A stretch of 64,000 bases of DNA from Ciona intestinalis (taxonomy: Eukaryota > Chordata > Ascidiacea > Phlebobranchia > Cionidae). The position numbers and the translations under genes are program-made. Below, piece by piece: positions 1 through 12,600 of the stretch. The notes under the pieces were generated by a model. It ran no database searches, had not been told where the DNA came from, and worked only from the letters and a program-made list of their open reading frames with translations. Location of the stretch: assembly GCF_000224145.3 (NCBI RefSeq), contig NC_020174.2:1-64000 (forward strand). Reading direction: 5' to 3'. Position 1 is the stretch's first letter. Each line of letters opens with the position of its first letter.

Positions 1-14
1 TTCTATTTAAACAG

Positions 15-2576
15 GCACCAACGAGAAGACGCTCATAGAAATCATAGCGAATCGTTCGAACAAACAACGACAAGCGATTCGTGAATCTTACAAACAAGCA
101 TTCGGACGGGTAAGTTCATAAAGTTTAAGTACTTAAACTCCGTTGAATATTTAACATAAATGTGTTTTGATTCAAGTTTAACTTTTGACATTCTTTGAAT
201 AATTTGAAAATGGTGTCAATTGTGGGGATTAAAGTTTCCAAAGTAATTACAAATTAAATATTTTATTTCCAGGATTTAATGAAAGACATCAAGTCTGAGA
301 TCGGCGGGAATTTCTGCGACTTAGCAATCGCGTTGATGGAGCCATCTGCTTTGTTCGATGCAAAGTGTTTGTATGGAGCTATTAAAGGGGTTGGGACAAC
401 TGAGACAGTGAGTTGATGTTATTGTGGATAACTTGTGTAATGTTACAAACTTTGGATACAGTAGTAACATTATATGTTTTAGACACACAGTTTTGACCTA
501 AAACAAATTTTACCCTGCTGTTAGATGTCCATACAAACAAGCAGAGCCAAAGTATATTGCATTCACCATTTTTTTATAAACAGAAAAGAAATATTTTAAA
601 ATAGTTTGAAATTATTTGTTCAGACACTCAGTTGTTTTGTTAAAAATATTTTTTTGTTAAACAAACAAACATGCCAATTGCTATGAAAAGCAGAATGCCA
701 ATTGTTCCAAATAATCAACCACACAAACACTCACATCCATCCAGACCTTGGTTGAGATCCTCGCTTCACGAACGAACCAACAAATTAAAGAGATTCGTGA
801 AGTTTACAAGAAGGAGTATAAACATGAACTTGAGAAAGATATCACCGGGGACACCAGCGGGGATTTCAGAAAGTTGCTTGTTTCTCTAAACAATGTGAGG
901 AATTGAGGATATGGATTATTTTTCTGGGAAATATTAGTAGAGTAAAAATATTTTTAAATAAAATTAAGTTGTTCCAAAATTGTTGGGAAATTGGCAAATC
1001 TTTAAACCGGGGTTATTAAAACTACAGCTTCTTGATTATAACTTAATTAAGATAACTTCCTGGGTTTAAAGTGGAAAAAAAAACAAACTAAAATTGTGTT
1101 TTCTTTTTCATAACTTTTTTAGACATTAGTTTGTAGTTTTACATCAAACAATCTACAGTTTAAACAGTTTTTACATTGCTCAAATAAAGTAACATTGTAA
1201 AGTGAGCATGCAGAATCACATAAAGTAAATAAAACGTCAAGGTATGTTATTTACCCACCTTATAAAACCCAGGGTGCACGGGATGGCAGCCCCCCCAATG
1301 AAGAACACGCCAAGATTGATGCGGAATCTTTATACAAAGCCGGGGAGAAGAAAATGGGAACAGACGAAGCAACGTTCAACAGGATTTTGTGCACAAGGAG
1401 TTTCGGACAACTTCGTGAAATATTTAGGCAGTATAAAAAGGTGGGGATGGCAGATGTTAATCAGGCAGTTTAAGCTACAGATCCTGCAAATACTTTTGTA
1501 GTTGTTTAAATATGGGTAATATCGGCAATTTCTCCAACCCAGTGGTCACTAATGGGTTGTCAAAATTGTTAGTTATGCAAAAAAAGCTACACACCTAATC
1601 CACCAAAATGTTCAACATACCTCCTTCATCCATAGATATCTAAGAAAGACATCATCAAAGCGATTGAAAGTGAGTTCTCGGGTGACATCGAGATGGCCCT
1701 TAAGATGGTGGTGAGGATCGCTGAGTGCCCGCCATCTTTCTTTGCCAAGAGGTTACACGACTCAATGAAGGGAGCTGGTACAAAAGATGACGCGCTTATA
1801 AGGCTGGTTGTCACACGATCAGAAGTAAGTTACAACTTATAATGATGTGATGCTGGATTCGAACCCAGGATCCCTGGTTCTCCAACCCTGACCAGGATTC
1901 GAACCCAGGATCCCTGGTTCTCCATCCCTGGCCTGGATTCGAACCCAGGATCCCTGGTTCTCCAACCCTGACCAGGATTTGAACCCAGGATCCCTGGTTC
2001 TCCAACCCTGGATGAGAACCCAGGATCTCTGGTTCTCCAACCCTGGCCTGGATTCGAACCCAGGATCCCTGGTTCTCAAACCCTGGCCTGGATTCGAACC
2101 CAGGATCTCTGGTTCTCCAACCCTGGCCTGTATTCAAATCCAGGATCCCTGGTTCTCCAATCCTGGCCTAGATTCGAACCCAGGATCTCTGGTTCTCCAA
2201 CCCTGGCCTAGATTCGAACCCAGGATCCCTGGTTCTCAAACCCTGGCCTGGATTCGAACCCAGGATCTCTGGTTCTCCAACCCTGGCCTGTATTCGAATC
2301 CAGGATCCCTGGTTCTCCAACCCTGGCCTAGATTCGAACCCAGGATCTCTGGTTCTCCAACCCTGGCCTAGATTCGAACCCAGGATCCCTGGTTCTCCAA
2401 CCCTGGCCTGGATTCGAACCCAGGATCCTTGGTTTATTCAACTTTACAATCCCCAGGTGGACATGGTTGAAATAAAAGAAAGATTTCAAGCGATGTACAA
2501 AAGTTCGCTCGAGAAATTCATCAAGGGCGACACTAGTGGAGATTATGAGAAACTACTGTTGGCTGTTATTTCATAA
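15..2576 (+). CDS. Annexin, 3' part (six exons; 5' end outside window)
   Basis: Six exons were joined: 15-109, 273-407, 745-894, 1273-1440, 1636-1824 and 2457-2576 (stop TAA). All junctions are in phase. The protein shows four annexin repeats. Their type-II calcium-loop cores read GTNE (repeat 1), KGVGTTET (repeat 2), [10 protein letters not shown] (repeat 3) and [12 protein letters not shown] (repeat 4). Each is followed by the usual acidic cap, such as GDTSGD and SEFSGD. Repeat 3 lacks the first glycine of GxGT, so its calcium site may be weaker. The last residues are LLLAVIS. Annexins bind acidic phospholipid membranes in a calcium-dependent way; the subtype cannot be told because the variable N-terminal tail lies outside the window. 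The last intron (1825-2456) is nearly all minisatellite. AATAAA at 2654-2659 is a likely poly(A) signal. The donor after 1440 (GTGGGG) is weak but gives the expected repeat-3/4 linker. Confidence 0.95.
503..575 (-). repeat. Solitary monomer fragment of the 131-bp satellite, in annexin intron 2
   Basis: Read on the minus strand, this stretch matches part of the tandem unit found at 13.2-14.8 kb, including the words TTTGGCTCTGCTTGTTTGTA and CCTAACAGCAGGGTAAAAT (with one change). It lies in annexin intron 2, about 13 kb from the array and inverted relative to it. Confidence 0.8.
1853..2433 (+). repeat. 40-bp minisatellite filling annexin intron 5 (family T)
   Basis: About 14.5 tandem copies of a 40-bp unit whose core is GGATTCGAACCCAGGATCCC followed by TGGTTCTCCAACCCTGGCCT. 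It fills the intron 1825-2456 except for about 28 bases after the donor and 24 before the acceptor. The complement of the core, GGGTTCGAATCC, matches the tRNA T-loop/B-box consensus and is flanked by CCTGG/CCAGG, so each unit can fold like a T arm. The same family fills two introns of the potassium channel gene (16062-16593 and 20381-20849). Open frames through it are artefacts of repetition. Confidence 0.97.
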
Positions 2577-4371
2577 TTAACTAATTATTAAAAAAAGATC
2601 TTAATTAGAAATATCTTAAGAAGCTGTGTTGAAATCACATATTTAGCCCAAAGAATAAAAATATTCGAAAAAATAAATCCTAATTCCCAATAAATAAGCG
2701 CACTGTCCCCTATACTAGCTGCAATGTATTTAGATGTGCCGTGTTGTTATTAAGCATGTGTTTTATAATCTGTGTAGAAAGCAATAAATGCAAGACAGAT
2801 GTTATTTGTTGTTCATACAAGCCAACATTAATATTGTGTTTATGGCAAACTAAATGTACAATATCAGAGTATCTACTTATAAATTTTATTCTCTTTCCTT
2901 TTACTATTAACAAACCTGGTTGATATTGAATGTAACTTGTATAGTCCAACCAATTAAGAAAAGTTACTCATTTCGTCTACATGGCATTAATAGGTCTTTT
3001 TCTAAGACAAAATGCCAGGAACAAATTGCCTGAGTCGTCAGTAAACCACTACACATATATTACATACCATTTGTTTGGCAAAAGGGTTCGGGTCCAGGGC
3101 TTGAAGCCACCGGGTTCTTGGGTAAGACACTCAACATCAAACCCTAGAAAGAGGACCTGAACAAAACTGCAAACATGGCCCTTTAGATTACAAATATTGC
3201 CATATATTCTCTTTCAGACCATTTTTGTTTCAATATTTCCCAATTAATGAAACTTTACTGAGCGTCTCCACCATGCAAGTTCACCATCCATGAATATTGC
3301 TGCTTTATCTTTTTAATCTGGTTACATACCTTGAGTTGAACTGCATAAAGAATGCCTTGAAACCAGTAAATGTATTGGAGCATGTTATAACAGCATCCAT
3401 ATTAGGTACAAGCACACAACAGCAAACTCTTTAGTTAGGTTGCCAATATAAAGCTCCAACATTGGTGGCTGCCAATGAAGCAACCAAGGTAAAAGATATT
3501 TATGGCAGAACATCCACAGCAAGTAAATACTAACACCCCTAATTACACACACCTTCCAACTTGCCAATCCAAGCTCCCTGTGTGTGGATGTCTATTCTAC
3601 ATGGGTGAGATCCTACAATGGCAGTATCAGACATGAGGAAATGTGGTTTCGACCACAGTTGGCCCGCAGCAAAAGGTGCTGCACCCCTTCGGTGACCACT
3701 GGGTGTTTCTCCAAAGACACTTTGCCACAATGGAGGCAGCGGCGAGCATGGAACCCAGTTGCGTTCATTCAACACGCAAGCAACTAACCACTTCACTAAA
3801 CTACCAAAGATATTTTCTGTACATTTTATTTTATTCACACGAAGCTACAGAGTTGCTATGGTTACCAGGTTTAAGGCTACGTCATAAAAACAATATAAAA
3901 CGAACTGGCTGTGATGTCATAATCACCATGGAAGCACCATAAATCATTCACTAACATTTTTCCGAAAACAATTTTAACAAAATTTCTTTTTAAGAAATTC
4001 ACTTCCAACATGATTCAGCAAAACCTTCAATGATGATTCAGCAAATTATAAAAGTTCTGTACAAGTAAAAATTATCCGGGGTTTCAATAATGTTCATGAT
4101 TGTAGAGTCTTTACAAAGTCGTCATCCCTGGAAATAAAGGATTAATTTATTTGCGTCTGAATTGTCAGCAATGCAGAGAAACAATCACCCACAAAAGTTG
4201 CAGACAAGGTAACTCGTAATAACTTGTAAGCGGGCAGGTGTATGAAATAAATCACTGTGTTAAACACACTAGCGTTGCCCCGCCATGTAGGGATAAAAGT
4301 TACAAAGATTCAAACATGAAAATATAGTGTTGGTGCCTCGTGTGGCCACACAACTCACCTCATCCAATCTC
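2577..4371. other. Convergent intergenic region between annexin and beta-catenin
   Basis: No coding exon is visible. 2577-3000 is AT-rich and holds the annexin 3' UTR, with AATAAA at 2654-2659. About 3540-3850 resembles a degenerate minus-strand SINE: it has the complements of GTCACT and of the CCATTGTGG word that occur in the SINE body. About 4165-4320 is a plus-strand SINE 3' module (GGTAACTCG, AAGCGGGCA, GTGTATGAA, TTGCCCCGCCATG). The complement of AATAAA at 4146-4151 could serve as the beta-catenin poly(A) signal, which would place SINE sequence in that 3' UTR. Confidence 0.6.
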
Positions 4372-7300
4372 TTAGAGGTCAGTATCGAGCCATGGTTGTT
4401 GAACACCAATCATTGGTTCAAGGTCCAAGTCGTTTGAAAGGTCTGGTAGCGGGTAATCTGCCGGCGGGACGAGGTGTTGTTGAAAGTCCATGGGTTGTTG
4501 GCCTTCTGCTTGTGGGAACCCTGGGTAAGATGGGGGTTATTGGGGTAATTGACAGCGGGGTTAAACAAGATTGACAGGCGGGGGTAAACATGATTGACAG
4601 GCGGGGGTAAACATGATTGACAGGCGGTGCCGCGGTGGTAAACATGATTGACAGGCGGGAAGTAAACATGATTGACAGACGAGAAGTAAACATGATTGAC
4701 AGGCAGGGGGGGGGGGGGTAAATCTGATTGACAGGCGGGAGTAAACATGATTGACAGGCGGGGAGTAAACATGATTGACAGGCGGGGAGTAAACATGATT
4801 GACAGGCGGGGAGTAAACATGATTGACAAGCGGGGAGTAAACATGATTGACAGGCGGGGAGTAAACATGATTGACAGGCGGTGGTAAACATGATTGACAG
4901 GCGGTGGTAAACATGATTGACAGGCGGTGGTAAATATGATTGACAGGCGGAGGTAAATATGATTGACAGTTCTTACCAGAATGGTGCGAGTTATGAACTG
5001 AACTGACGGAGCTTTGATGAGACATCGGGGGGGTCATCTGGTGTTGGTAACCTTGCATGCAGGGGTCCATTAGGTCCGCACCCTGTGTGTGGCTAGAGGG
5101 GGATTAGGGGGTGGAGGAGTTGGGTAATATATATATTAAGATGAACTACTTTATACAACCTGGGGAAATAGGCACTCAGTAGATTTAATTTCTAAGCTAA
5201 GAAACATTTTACAAAAACAGGATTTGGAATCTCTTTGTGACAATCATTGAAACGAAAACAGCCAACACAAAGCAGAATGTTCATCACCCACATTATATAA
5301 AGCTCCATCATCCTTGAACAAGGAGCTCGTCAACTCAACAGACAATCTCTTCTTGTAATCTTGCGATTTATCCTCGGACATGCGGAATAATGCAGCAGCT
5401 GCGTACGTGGCTGTGGATGGGTGGGTGTTAGTTTGTGGTGGAAAGGTGTGCGAGTGAAATACCCTAACACCAAAATAATATATTTTACAAAACTCCCCAC
5501 AACCCACTTACCAACTCCTTCATTTTTGGAATGCAACAACTCGGTCAATGGAGCGCTCGCCCCCTCGTTCTCGATGAGGTCGGCACTTTCCTTGTCTTGC
5601 GCTAATTCGCACAACACGCCTGCTGCCACCCGCTGGATGTTCTCAACCTTCAATCAATAATAAAATATTTTAGAAAAAAATCACAAAAACAATAATTTTG
5701 TTTCTTTGAACTGTTTTAGTTCAATTTAATTCAAAGTGTTCTTTGTGGAATTTGTCGCTTATGTTTTAAAGCTTGTTTTGAATTGTTAGGATTTGCATCT
5801 AAATCATGTGATTCGTTAGGAAACCCAAAGATTTCCTTTGGTATTGTAACTATGTGCATAAACACACAACAAACAGCCACCTGTGAATAAAGAAGTTGCA
5901 CAAACAGAGGGATTGTGTTAAGTCCTCGGATGACCGATCTACTGTGAGGTTCACGAGCCAATATATGGAGTGTTCCAGTTGTTCCTTCCACTATTTCCTC
6001 CATTCGTACTCCGTCCTGTAATATATATATACATGGTATCCACCATACATGGTATCTTCGTATCCACTATACATGGTATCTACTCACCCATATGAAATGG
6101 GAGCTAATCGGCAAAATATTATTTTTAACAACATTATTTCCAATATCTTATACCCTACCAGACAGTATTATGACATCATACACAGCATTATGACATCATA
6201 CTTACCACATAAGCAGCAGACATCTGGCTATGACTCGACGCCATGCTTGTCCTACGCTGTGTGTCTTGGTGGGCACGCATTAGTAGTTGCACAAGCCGTG
6301 GTATCGCGCCATGCTCACGAAGTGCCGCGTGGTTGGCAGCGCACAAAGCCAAGTTTCTAATCAAACCAACAACAGCCTGTATTGAAGATAACAATAAAGT
6401 AAGTCATGGCCCTCCATAATAAAGTTATTATTTTATATTTGAACCCGGTACCTCCCAAGTTACCAGGATGGTATTTGAACCCGGTACCCCCCAAGTTACC
6501 AGGGTGGTATTTGAACCCGGTACCTCCCAAGTTACCAGGGTGGTATTTGAACCCGGTACCTCCCAAGTTACCAGGGTGGTATTTGAACCCGGTACCCCCT
6601 AAGTTACCAGGGTGGTATTTGAACCCGGTACCTCCCAAGTTACCAGGATGGTATTTGAACCCGGTACCTCCCAAGTTACCAGGGTGATATTTGAACCCGG
6701 TACCTCCCAAGTTACCAGGGTGGTATTTGAACCCGGTACCTCCCCAAGTTACCAGGGTGGTATTTGAACACGGTACCTCCCAAGTTACCAGGATGATATT
6801 TGAACACGTACCTCCCAAGTACNNNNNNNNNNNNNNNNNNNNNNNNNNNNNNNNNNNNNNNNNNNNNNNNNNNNNNNNNNNNNNNNNNNNNNNNNNNNNN
6901 NNNNNNNNNNNNNNNNNNNNNNNNNNNNNNNNNNNNNNNNNNNNNNNACCAGGTGGTATTTGAACCCGGTACCTCCCAAGTTACCAGGTGGTATTTGAAC
7001 CTGGTACCTCCCCAAGTTACCAGGGTGGTATTTGAACCCGGTACCTCCCCAAGTTACCAGGGTGGTATTTGAACCTGGTACCTCCCAAGTTACCAGGGTG
7101 GTATTTGAACCTGGTACCTCCCAAGTTACCAGGGTGGTATTTGAACCTGGTACCTCCCAAGTTACCAGGGTGTTATTTGAACCTGGTACCTCCCAAGTTA
7201 CCAGGGTGGTATTTGAACCTGGTACCTCCCAAGTTACCAGGGTGGTATTTGAACCTGGTACCTCCCAAGTTACCAGGGTGGTATTTGAACCTGGTACCTC

Positions 7301-10300
7301 CCAAGTTACCAGGGTGGTATTTGAACCTGGTACCTCCCAAGTTACCAGGGTGGTATTTGAACCTGGTACCTCCCAAGTTACCAGGGTGGTATTTGAACCT
7401 GGTACCTCCCAAGTTACCAGGGTGGTATTTGAACCTGGTACCTCCCAAGTTACCAGGGTGGTATTTGAACCTGGTACTCACCTTAATGAGCGGCCATCTT
7501 GAAGGTGGGTGAAGCAGTTTGACCAACACTGGGAGGCCGTAATGCAACCGAACAGCATTTTGTGCCATCTCAGCGTCTGGGTGACGCGAAGTAAGATGAC
7601 GCAACGCACACACTGTGGGTTCCGTGATATCCTCACGATCACCAGCTTGCAACACAGTGCGCACCAAAGCTTCGATTCCTCCAACCTATAACATGGATGG
7701 TAAACATTGGTGTATAAACTTCTCCAGGTTTCATGGTTTATAACAATCTTTGAATCCTTTATTCTGGCCGAAAGTTTTGTCTAATTGATTTTTCCCGAAA
7801 GGAAAAAGTGAAGTCCACAATACTTGAAAATTACTACCAAGGTAATTTATGGTTAGCCAACCTACACAGTAAATAGGTTCCACATAAGCAGTCATATGCG
7901 ACCACACAATTACCTGACACACTCTGGTCTTATTACTCATGTTGTTGCAAGTAAGGTTGCTTAGAATCCCCGCAGCGCATGTAACCACGTTGATGTCATT
8001 CGATGATAGAAGCTGTGGGAAAGTTAAGAATAATTCCAAATATTACAAGGGTACACGATTAACAAAGGGATGACTTGTGTGTATTAACACAAGTGGAGTT
8101 TTCCTTGAAACAAATCCAACCCACCACCACTTTAACCCACCAACCCCTAACCCAACCCCCACTTTAACCCACCTGGACAAGCATCTGTAGCAAGTTCTCC
8201 ACATGATCTTGTTTGGTTCCAGCATCAGATAAGTTTCGAAGACTCCACAAACAGTTTTGTAACAGCCTTTGTGAGGGTGACCCAAGGTGCATGCCAAGTG
8301 CTTGCATTCCACCTGTGGGGGATGGGAGGGTTAGCTCTACGTTATCTAATGGGAAGACTTTGTTTCATACATCGAACCAGATCCAATGAAAGGGTAAGTT
8401 GTAACGGTTCAGTAGACACATATATACAAACACACGCGTGTTTATTAGAACAACAGAGTTTTTATTCACTATCCCCCCATAAGTTATGGGCATAACCATG
8501 TACTTTGCGCATAACAAGAATGACTTGGCGCTTATAGAAACCAACGAGCCCACAGTTAATTACACCTTGTGCCAACGACGCATGTTATTACTGGGTGGTG
8601 GAATTTAATCTTCGTTTAAACGTGATACATTAACGTTCAATTATCATCAAACTATTTAACTTTTACAATTTGCCAAAGTATTTTGTTATGAATTTATAAA
8701 ATGAATCTTTTAAATACATTCATCACTTAGTTTAAAACACTCTGCACATTAAGATGCAATCAGGTTTTTTCAGTTTTTTTCATAAATATTTAGTTATTGA
8801 CAGCTTATATCATTGAGGGCAACGTTGGTGATTTATTTCCTGTTTAATATTGTAAGCTACGATCAATACCTCAACACCCCGATAATACAACAATCCAGGA
8901 AATAGATTTATTTCCTTTCATGTAGGATTACTTCCACAAGCCATGGGATTACTTAACCAGGATGTTATAACACGGCAATTAATTACAAGCGGCATATGTC
9001 ACAATGGCTGACAATCACATCAACCATTAGCATTCACAACAATTTAATTAAGAAATTGTCACAATCGAAATAAAAATATTCATATTTACAAAATATTTCC
9101 ATTAAAGGCGTCTACATATTTGATTTCTTATTTCACAAATTGACACGAACACTTTTATAAATGAATTGTTGCGTATTTAATTTATCCACTGCCCTATTCG
9201 ACTTACTAATAATACTTCATGAAAAAGTTACTGCTTTTGCTGTGTATGTTTATTATTGAAAACTATTCAATCTTAAACAATTGCTCTTTTTTCTTATTCA
9301 ACCATAATATTAGGGGTGAGGGGGTAGCAGGTTCACCATTTAAAACAGGAGTGACATTAAATAAAAGCAACCCAGTTTCACTCACCTGCTTCTACGATGG
9401 CTGGTTTGTTACTCGAACAAACCGACAGCACCTTGATCACGCGACTAGTCGTCCATAATAACTTCTCATAATCGTAAGTCCTCATGATGCGGACCAATTC
9501 CTGGGGTCCGTTGCTCGCAAGAATGATCAACTGTGATGTAACAATCGTGGTCACTAGTGATGGGTTGACAAATTATCGGCCATACAAAAATTAAACCCAC
9601 ACAGAGTAAGACTTTTTTAAAACTCTTTTTTGAAACTCCGGTCTAAATCCCAGGTCCTATGGCTTGCCACGCTGTAGAACCTCACCCATGTAGAATAGAA
9701 GACTGTAGCCAAATATTTTAGGTATTTTAATTGAACTATAAACTTGACAAGGGGTATATATAATACATAGACATACTACATTCCTACTTTCACACAGTTA
9801 AAACTAACCTTGCTCTCTTGATTTCCATAAGCTAGGATTTGTAAACAATCGGTGTCAATTGCCAGAAACTTTACGTTGTCACGCGACAATAGATACACCA
9901 TTTTCTGCAACCCCCCTGCCAATCTCACTGCCTCTTTAGCTCCCTCTTGGTGCAAAAAGTAGTTTATGCAGGCTGGTGATCGCGTAGAACACAACCGACT
10001 CAACTGGGGAACTGAGAATTAACAGGTAAACATTATATTTAAACGAAACTTTTTTTTCCAATTATTATGCGAATTTTTATGATTTTTTTTTATATTATTT
10101 GGTAATCATTGTTTAAATTCCTTATGTTAAAACTACCTGAGCATTTTGACAAGAGCAGGAATTCCCCCGGATTTGAATATTGACAACAATCCTTGTTTGT
10201 GATGCGACAAGTTGTGTAGGGCGCCGGTACAATAACGCTGGGTCTCGGGGTCGGTGGCGTTCTGTGAGGAGGGGGGGTAAAATATATACGTTACAGTAGG

Positions 10301-11901
10301 GGGGTTGGAATAAATTTGCATTGAATGTTGGACAAATATACTTTTTATTATAAGTTGTGTTTATCAATAGATTAAGTTCTGTAATTATTTGTGTGGTATT
10401 ACTTAATCCCCGTGTTATAACGTGGGTGTGTAGGTTATTTAGTAGCATGGTTTTCTCACGGGAGTTTTAAATATATTTCAATCAACTAATGGAGAAAAAG
10501 CTTTAGTTAAATTTGTATCTGGGGAAAAAGTTGTGACATCGGTTCAGCAAAGTTACGAAAGAAGTAAAACGAGCCAAACTTGTATCTATTGTTTGTTGCA
10601 CTAACATTTTGTTGGCTATTCGCAAGGGAACGGGATTAAGTTTCATTTAAACGGATTATAAGAAATGAATAAAAAACTTTCAGATTAATTGAGATTTCCT
10701 CCTTAGTTACATTTCATTTCCACCATTAAGCCTTAAACTTTTGCGGAACATATATAAACCATGTACTAGATTGGCCAACATTACATCATCGTGGCAACAA
10801 CGCACCTGCATGGCTCTAACGAGCGCCGACACCATGGCCGGGCTATTCATTATCGCTTGTCTACTCGCAACTTTCTTGGACAACATGTGCACCATTTGTG
10901 CTGCTTGTTGAACAACCACTTGGTCGTCATCATTGAGAAGACCAGTCAACTCGGGGATCGCTTTCGTGGCGAGGTCGGCATCGTCCTGTCGAGGTTATCG
11001 TTTATTATTAGTGGTTTAATATTTATGGTCGGTTTATTAAGAATATGTACAAGAAATCAGGGTTTGTGGAACACCCAAGTACTAATGACATCATCAAGAA
11101 AAAAGATGTACGAGAAAAACAGCATAAATCAAAACAATCCATCACAATCAAACAATTTGATCCCCCAACACAGCCTTATTATCAGCAAACTTTACCTGAT
11201 AATTGATCAAGTTTACCACTGCCTTCTTAAGTTGTTGCGATGGTTCTGCCAATCTCTGCACGGATGTTGCCGTGTTCGACTCGTATTGTGTGCTTGGGAC
11301 GGGCCCACTTTCCTCCATCATGGTTTCAGGGAACAGCACGTCGCGGACACGATCGGCACGTGTGCGCACAAACTGATCATGGATTTCTATAAAAAGGTCA
11401 TTATTTTACAAAACTTGAATTTACCAGCTAATATGGTTGGTGAGTTTTCAAGTATTACGGTTGAAAACATTTTCTATCAGGAGTTGACATAATACAGAAT
11501 CGTCGCACTAGGCTGTAAAAATGGATGGTTCTGGTCCTGGAACTTACAAAACATCTTATTTAAAAACAATTTTCACACACATTTTGATAATTACCAGGCC
11601 TAATGCATTTTAAAGCTTCATTCTCGAAAATCTTGCAAAAGTTAAAATCAAACTTGTCATACTAATTAGTTTATAATTATTATTCAATCTTACGGTTTGC
11701 TTCTTCCATTGTAAACTCTCGTTGCCATTCCCCGAGTACTTGGTTTGTATCGGGGAAGTTCCCATCGTGGTGGCTTGCCCCACTTATTGATGGGGAGGCT
11801 GTGGTTGCCCCTGACTGAATGCCAGAATCCCAACCCCACATCCGGACCTGGGACTTGGCGTCCGGCACCATTTCATTTCTGTTCATCATCATTTCAGCCA
11901 T
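4372..11901 (-). CDS. CTNNB1: Beta-catenin, complete, 15 coding exons
   Basis: The protein is an armadillo-repeat adhesion and Wnt effector that binds cadherins and TCF. Exons in coding order: 11694-11901, 11196-11386, 10806-10985, 10137-10261, 9809-10011, 9386-9530, 8173-8312, 7914-8012, 7482-7685, 6206-6376, 5881-6015, 5512-5647, 5292-5410, 4977-5082, 4372-4520. The first exon has the GSK3/beta-TrCP degron [14 protein letters not shown], matching human S33, S37, T41 and S45. Armadillo signatures include [68 protein letters not shown] and [19 protein letters not shown]. The C-terminus ends PWLDTDL, like the vertebrate WFDTDL PDZ-binding end. About 769 residues against 781 in human. Exon 5 carries one extra base in a homopolymer (9954-9958) that breaks the frame; all other junctions are in phase. 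The start ATG at 11901 lies one base after a splice acceptor. Introns at 4521-4976 and 6377-7481 are minisatellites. Confidence 0.98.
4561..4969 (+). repeat. 23-24-bp minisatellite filling the last beta-catenin intron
   Basis: About 17 copies of a unit reading GATTGACAGGCGGGGAGTAA then ACAT, with variants and a G-run near 4710. It spans nearly the whole intron 4521-4976. In the transcript direction the array begins seven bases after the GTAAGA donor of the exon at 4977-5082. Confidence 0.95.
6434..7478 (+). repeat. 36-bp minisatellite filling a beta-catenin intron, with gap
   Basis: Tandem 36-bp units (GTATTTGAACCTGGTACCTC then CCAAGTTACCAGGGTG) fill intron 6377-7481. A run of N at 6823-6947 interrupts it, so the true length is unknown. 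The left half mostly reads AACCCGG and the right half AACCTGG, so the array has two homogenised blocks. In the transcript the donor GTGAGTACCAGG overlaps the first unit at GTACCAGG: the array begins inside the 5' splice site. Confidence 0.97.
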
Positions 11902-12366
11902 GCTGATATGCAGTGGTGAGTCTCAACAGTTTAACGCAGGATAAAAGGTTTTAACAATAAAAATAAAAACTGAAAGTTAAAAATGCGTTGATTAGAAGCG
12001 TTACCACGATATGTCTTTAACAAATTACGTTTTTTTTTATATTTTTACTGTGATATAATTTTGAAACGGTGATAAATAAAAATTTAAGGAAATTTACAAC
12101 TAAACGACAATACTTGGCTGTATTAGGTAATGTTATAACTGAAGCAGCGTAGGCGGTTAGCGATAAAGTGACTCACGAAGTTGGGAGAAAAGCAGCGTAG
12201 ATCTCAATCTCTTGTCTGGTGAAAAATCAATTCAACTAAATTACGGCCCAAGTTTTTAGTATTTTTAAATAAATGAAAACAAAACCTTTCCTAACACCAT
12301 ATAGACCTAACTTACAATAAGTTTGACTTATTTTCCAATTAAACATCTAAATATTATACTTCTTAC

Positions 12367-12600
12367 CGTCTTGGGCGTAAACTTATACCACTGCCAGTCT
12401 ACTTTTAAAATGGCGTCGTCTTCATTTCCTTTTCGCCTTCCCTTTTTTCGTCGTCGACGCTGAAATGTTCGCTGGAGCGGAACTTCACGGCGTCCGCCAT
12501 TGTTTCTTTCATTCTCTCACAATCCCGTTTGTTACAAGACCGCGATAACGCGGTGACGTCATGGCCTGGGGCAACAAAAGACGCGCAAACAATGACGATT
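12367..12600 (-). other. Candidate 5' non-coding exon and promoter of beta-catenin
   Basis: On the minus strand a GTAAGA donor sits at 12366-12361, directly after CCCAAGACG. The acceptor in front of the beta-catenin start is at 11904-11903. Sequence above the donor (12400-12600) is richer in C, G and CpG than its surroundings, as expected of a housekeeping-type promoter. No long conserved frame is present. The upstream limit is a guess. The 11904 acceptor could alternatively receive a trans-spliced leader. Confidence 0.45.

Noticed and set aside
1811..2371. Frames in the annexin intron array, and the similar ones at 16089-16609 and 20365-20858
   Set aside because: All are translations of the 40-bp minisatellite inside introns; the flanking exons splice in phase without them.
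4410..5070. Three overlapping minus-strand frames rich in MFTPRLSI and SCLLPACQ repeats
   Set aside because: They arise from a 23-24-bp intron minisatellite. Only the last beta-catenin exon (4372-4520), read in another frame set, and the exon at 4977-5082 are coding.
6357..7512. Long open frames on both strands through 6.4-7.5 kb
   Set aside because: The unit is 36 bp, a multiple of three, so every frame without a stop in one unit stays open. They lie in a beta-catenin intron.
10791..11492. A 233-residue plus-strand frame
   Set aside because: It runs antisense to two beta-catenin exons whose minus-strand translation is strongly conserved.
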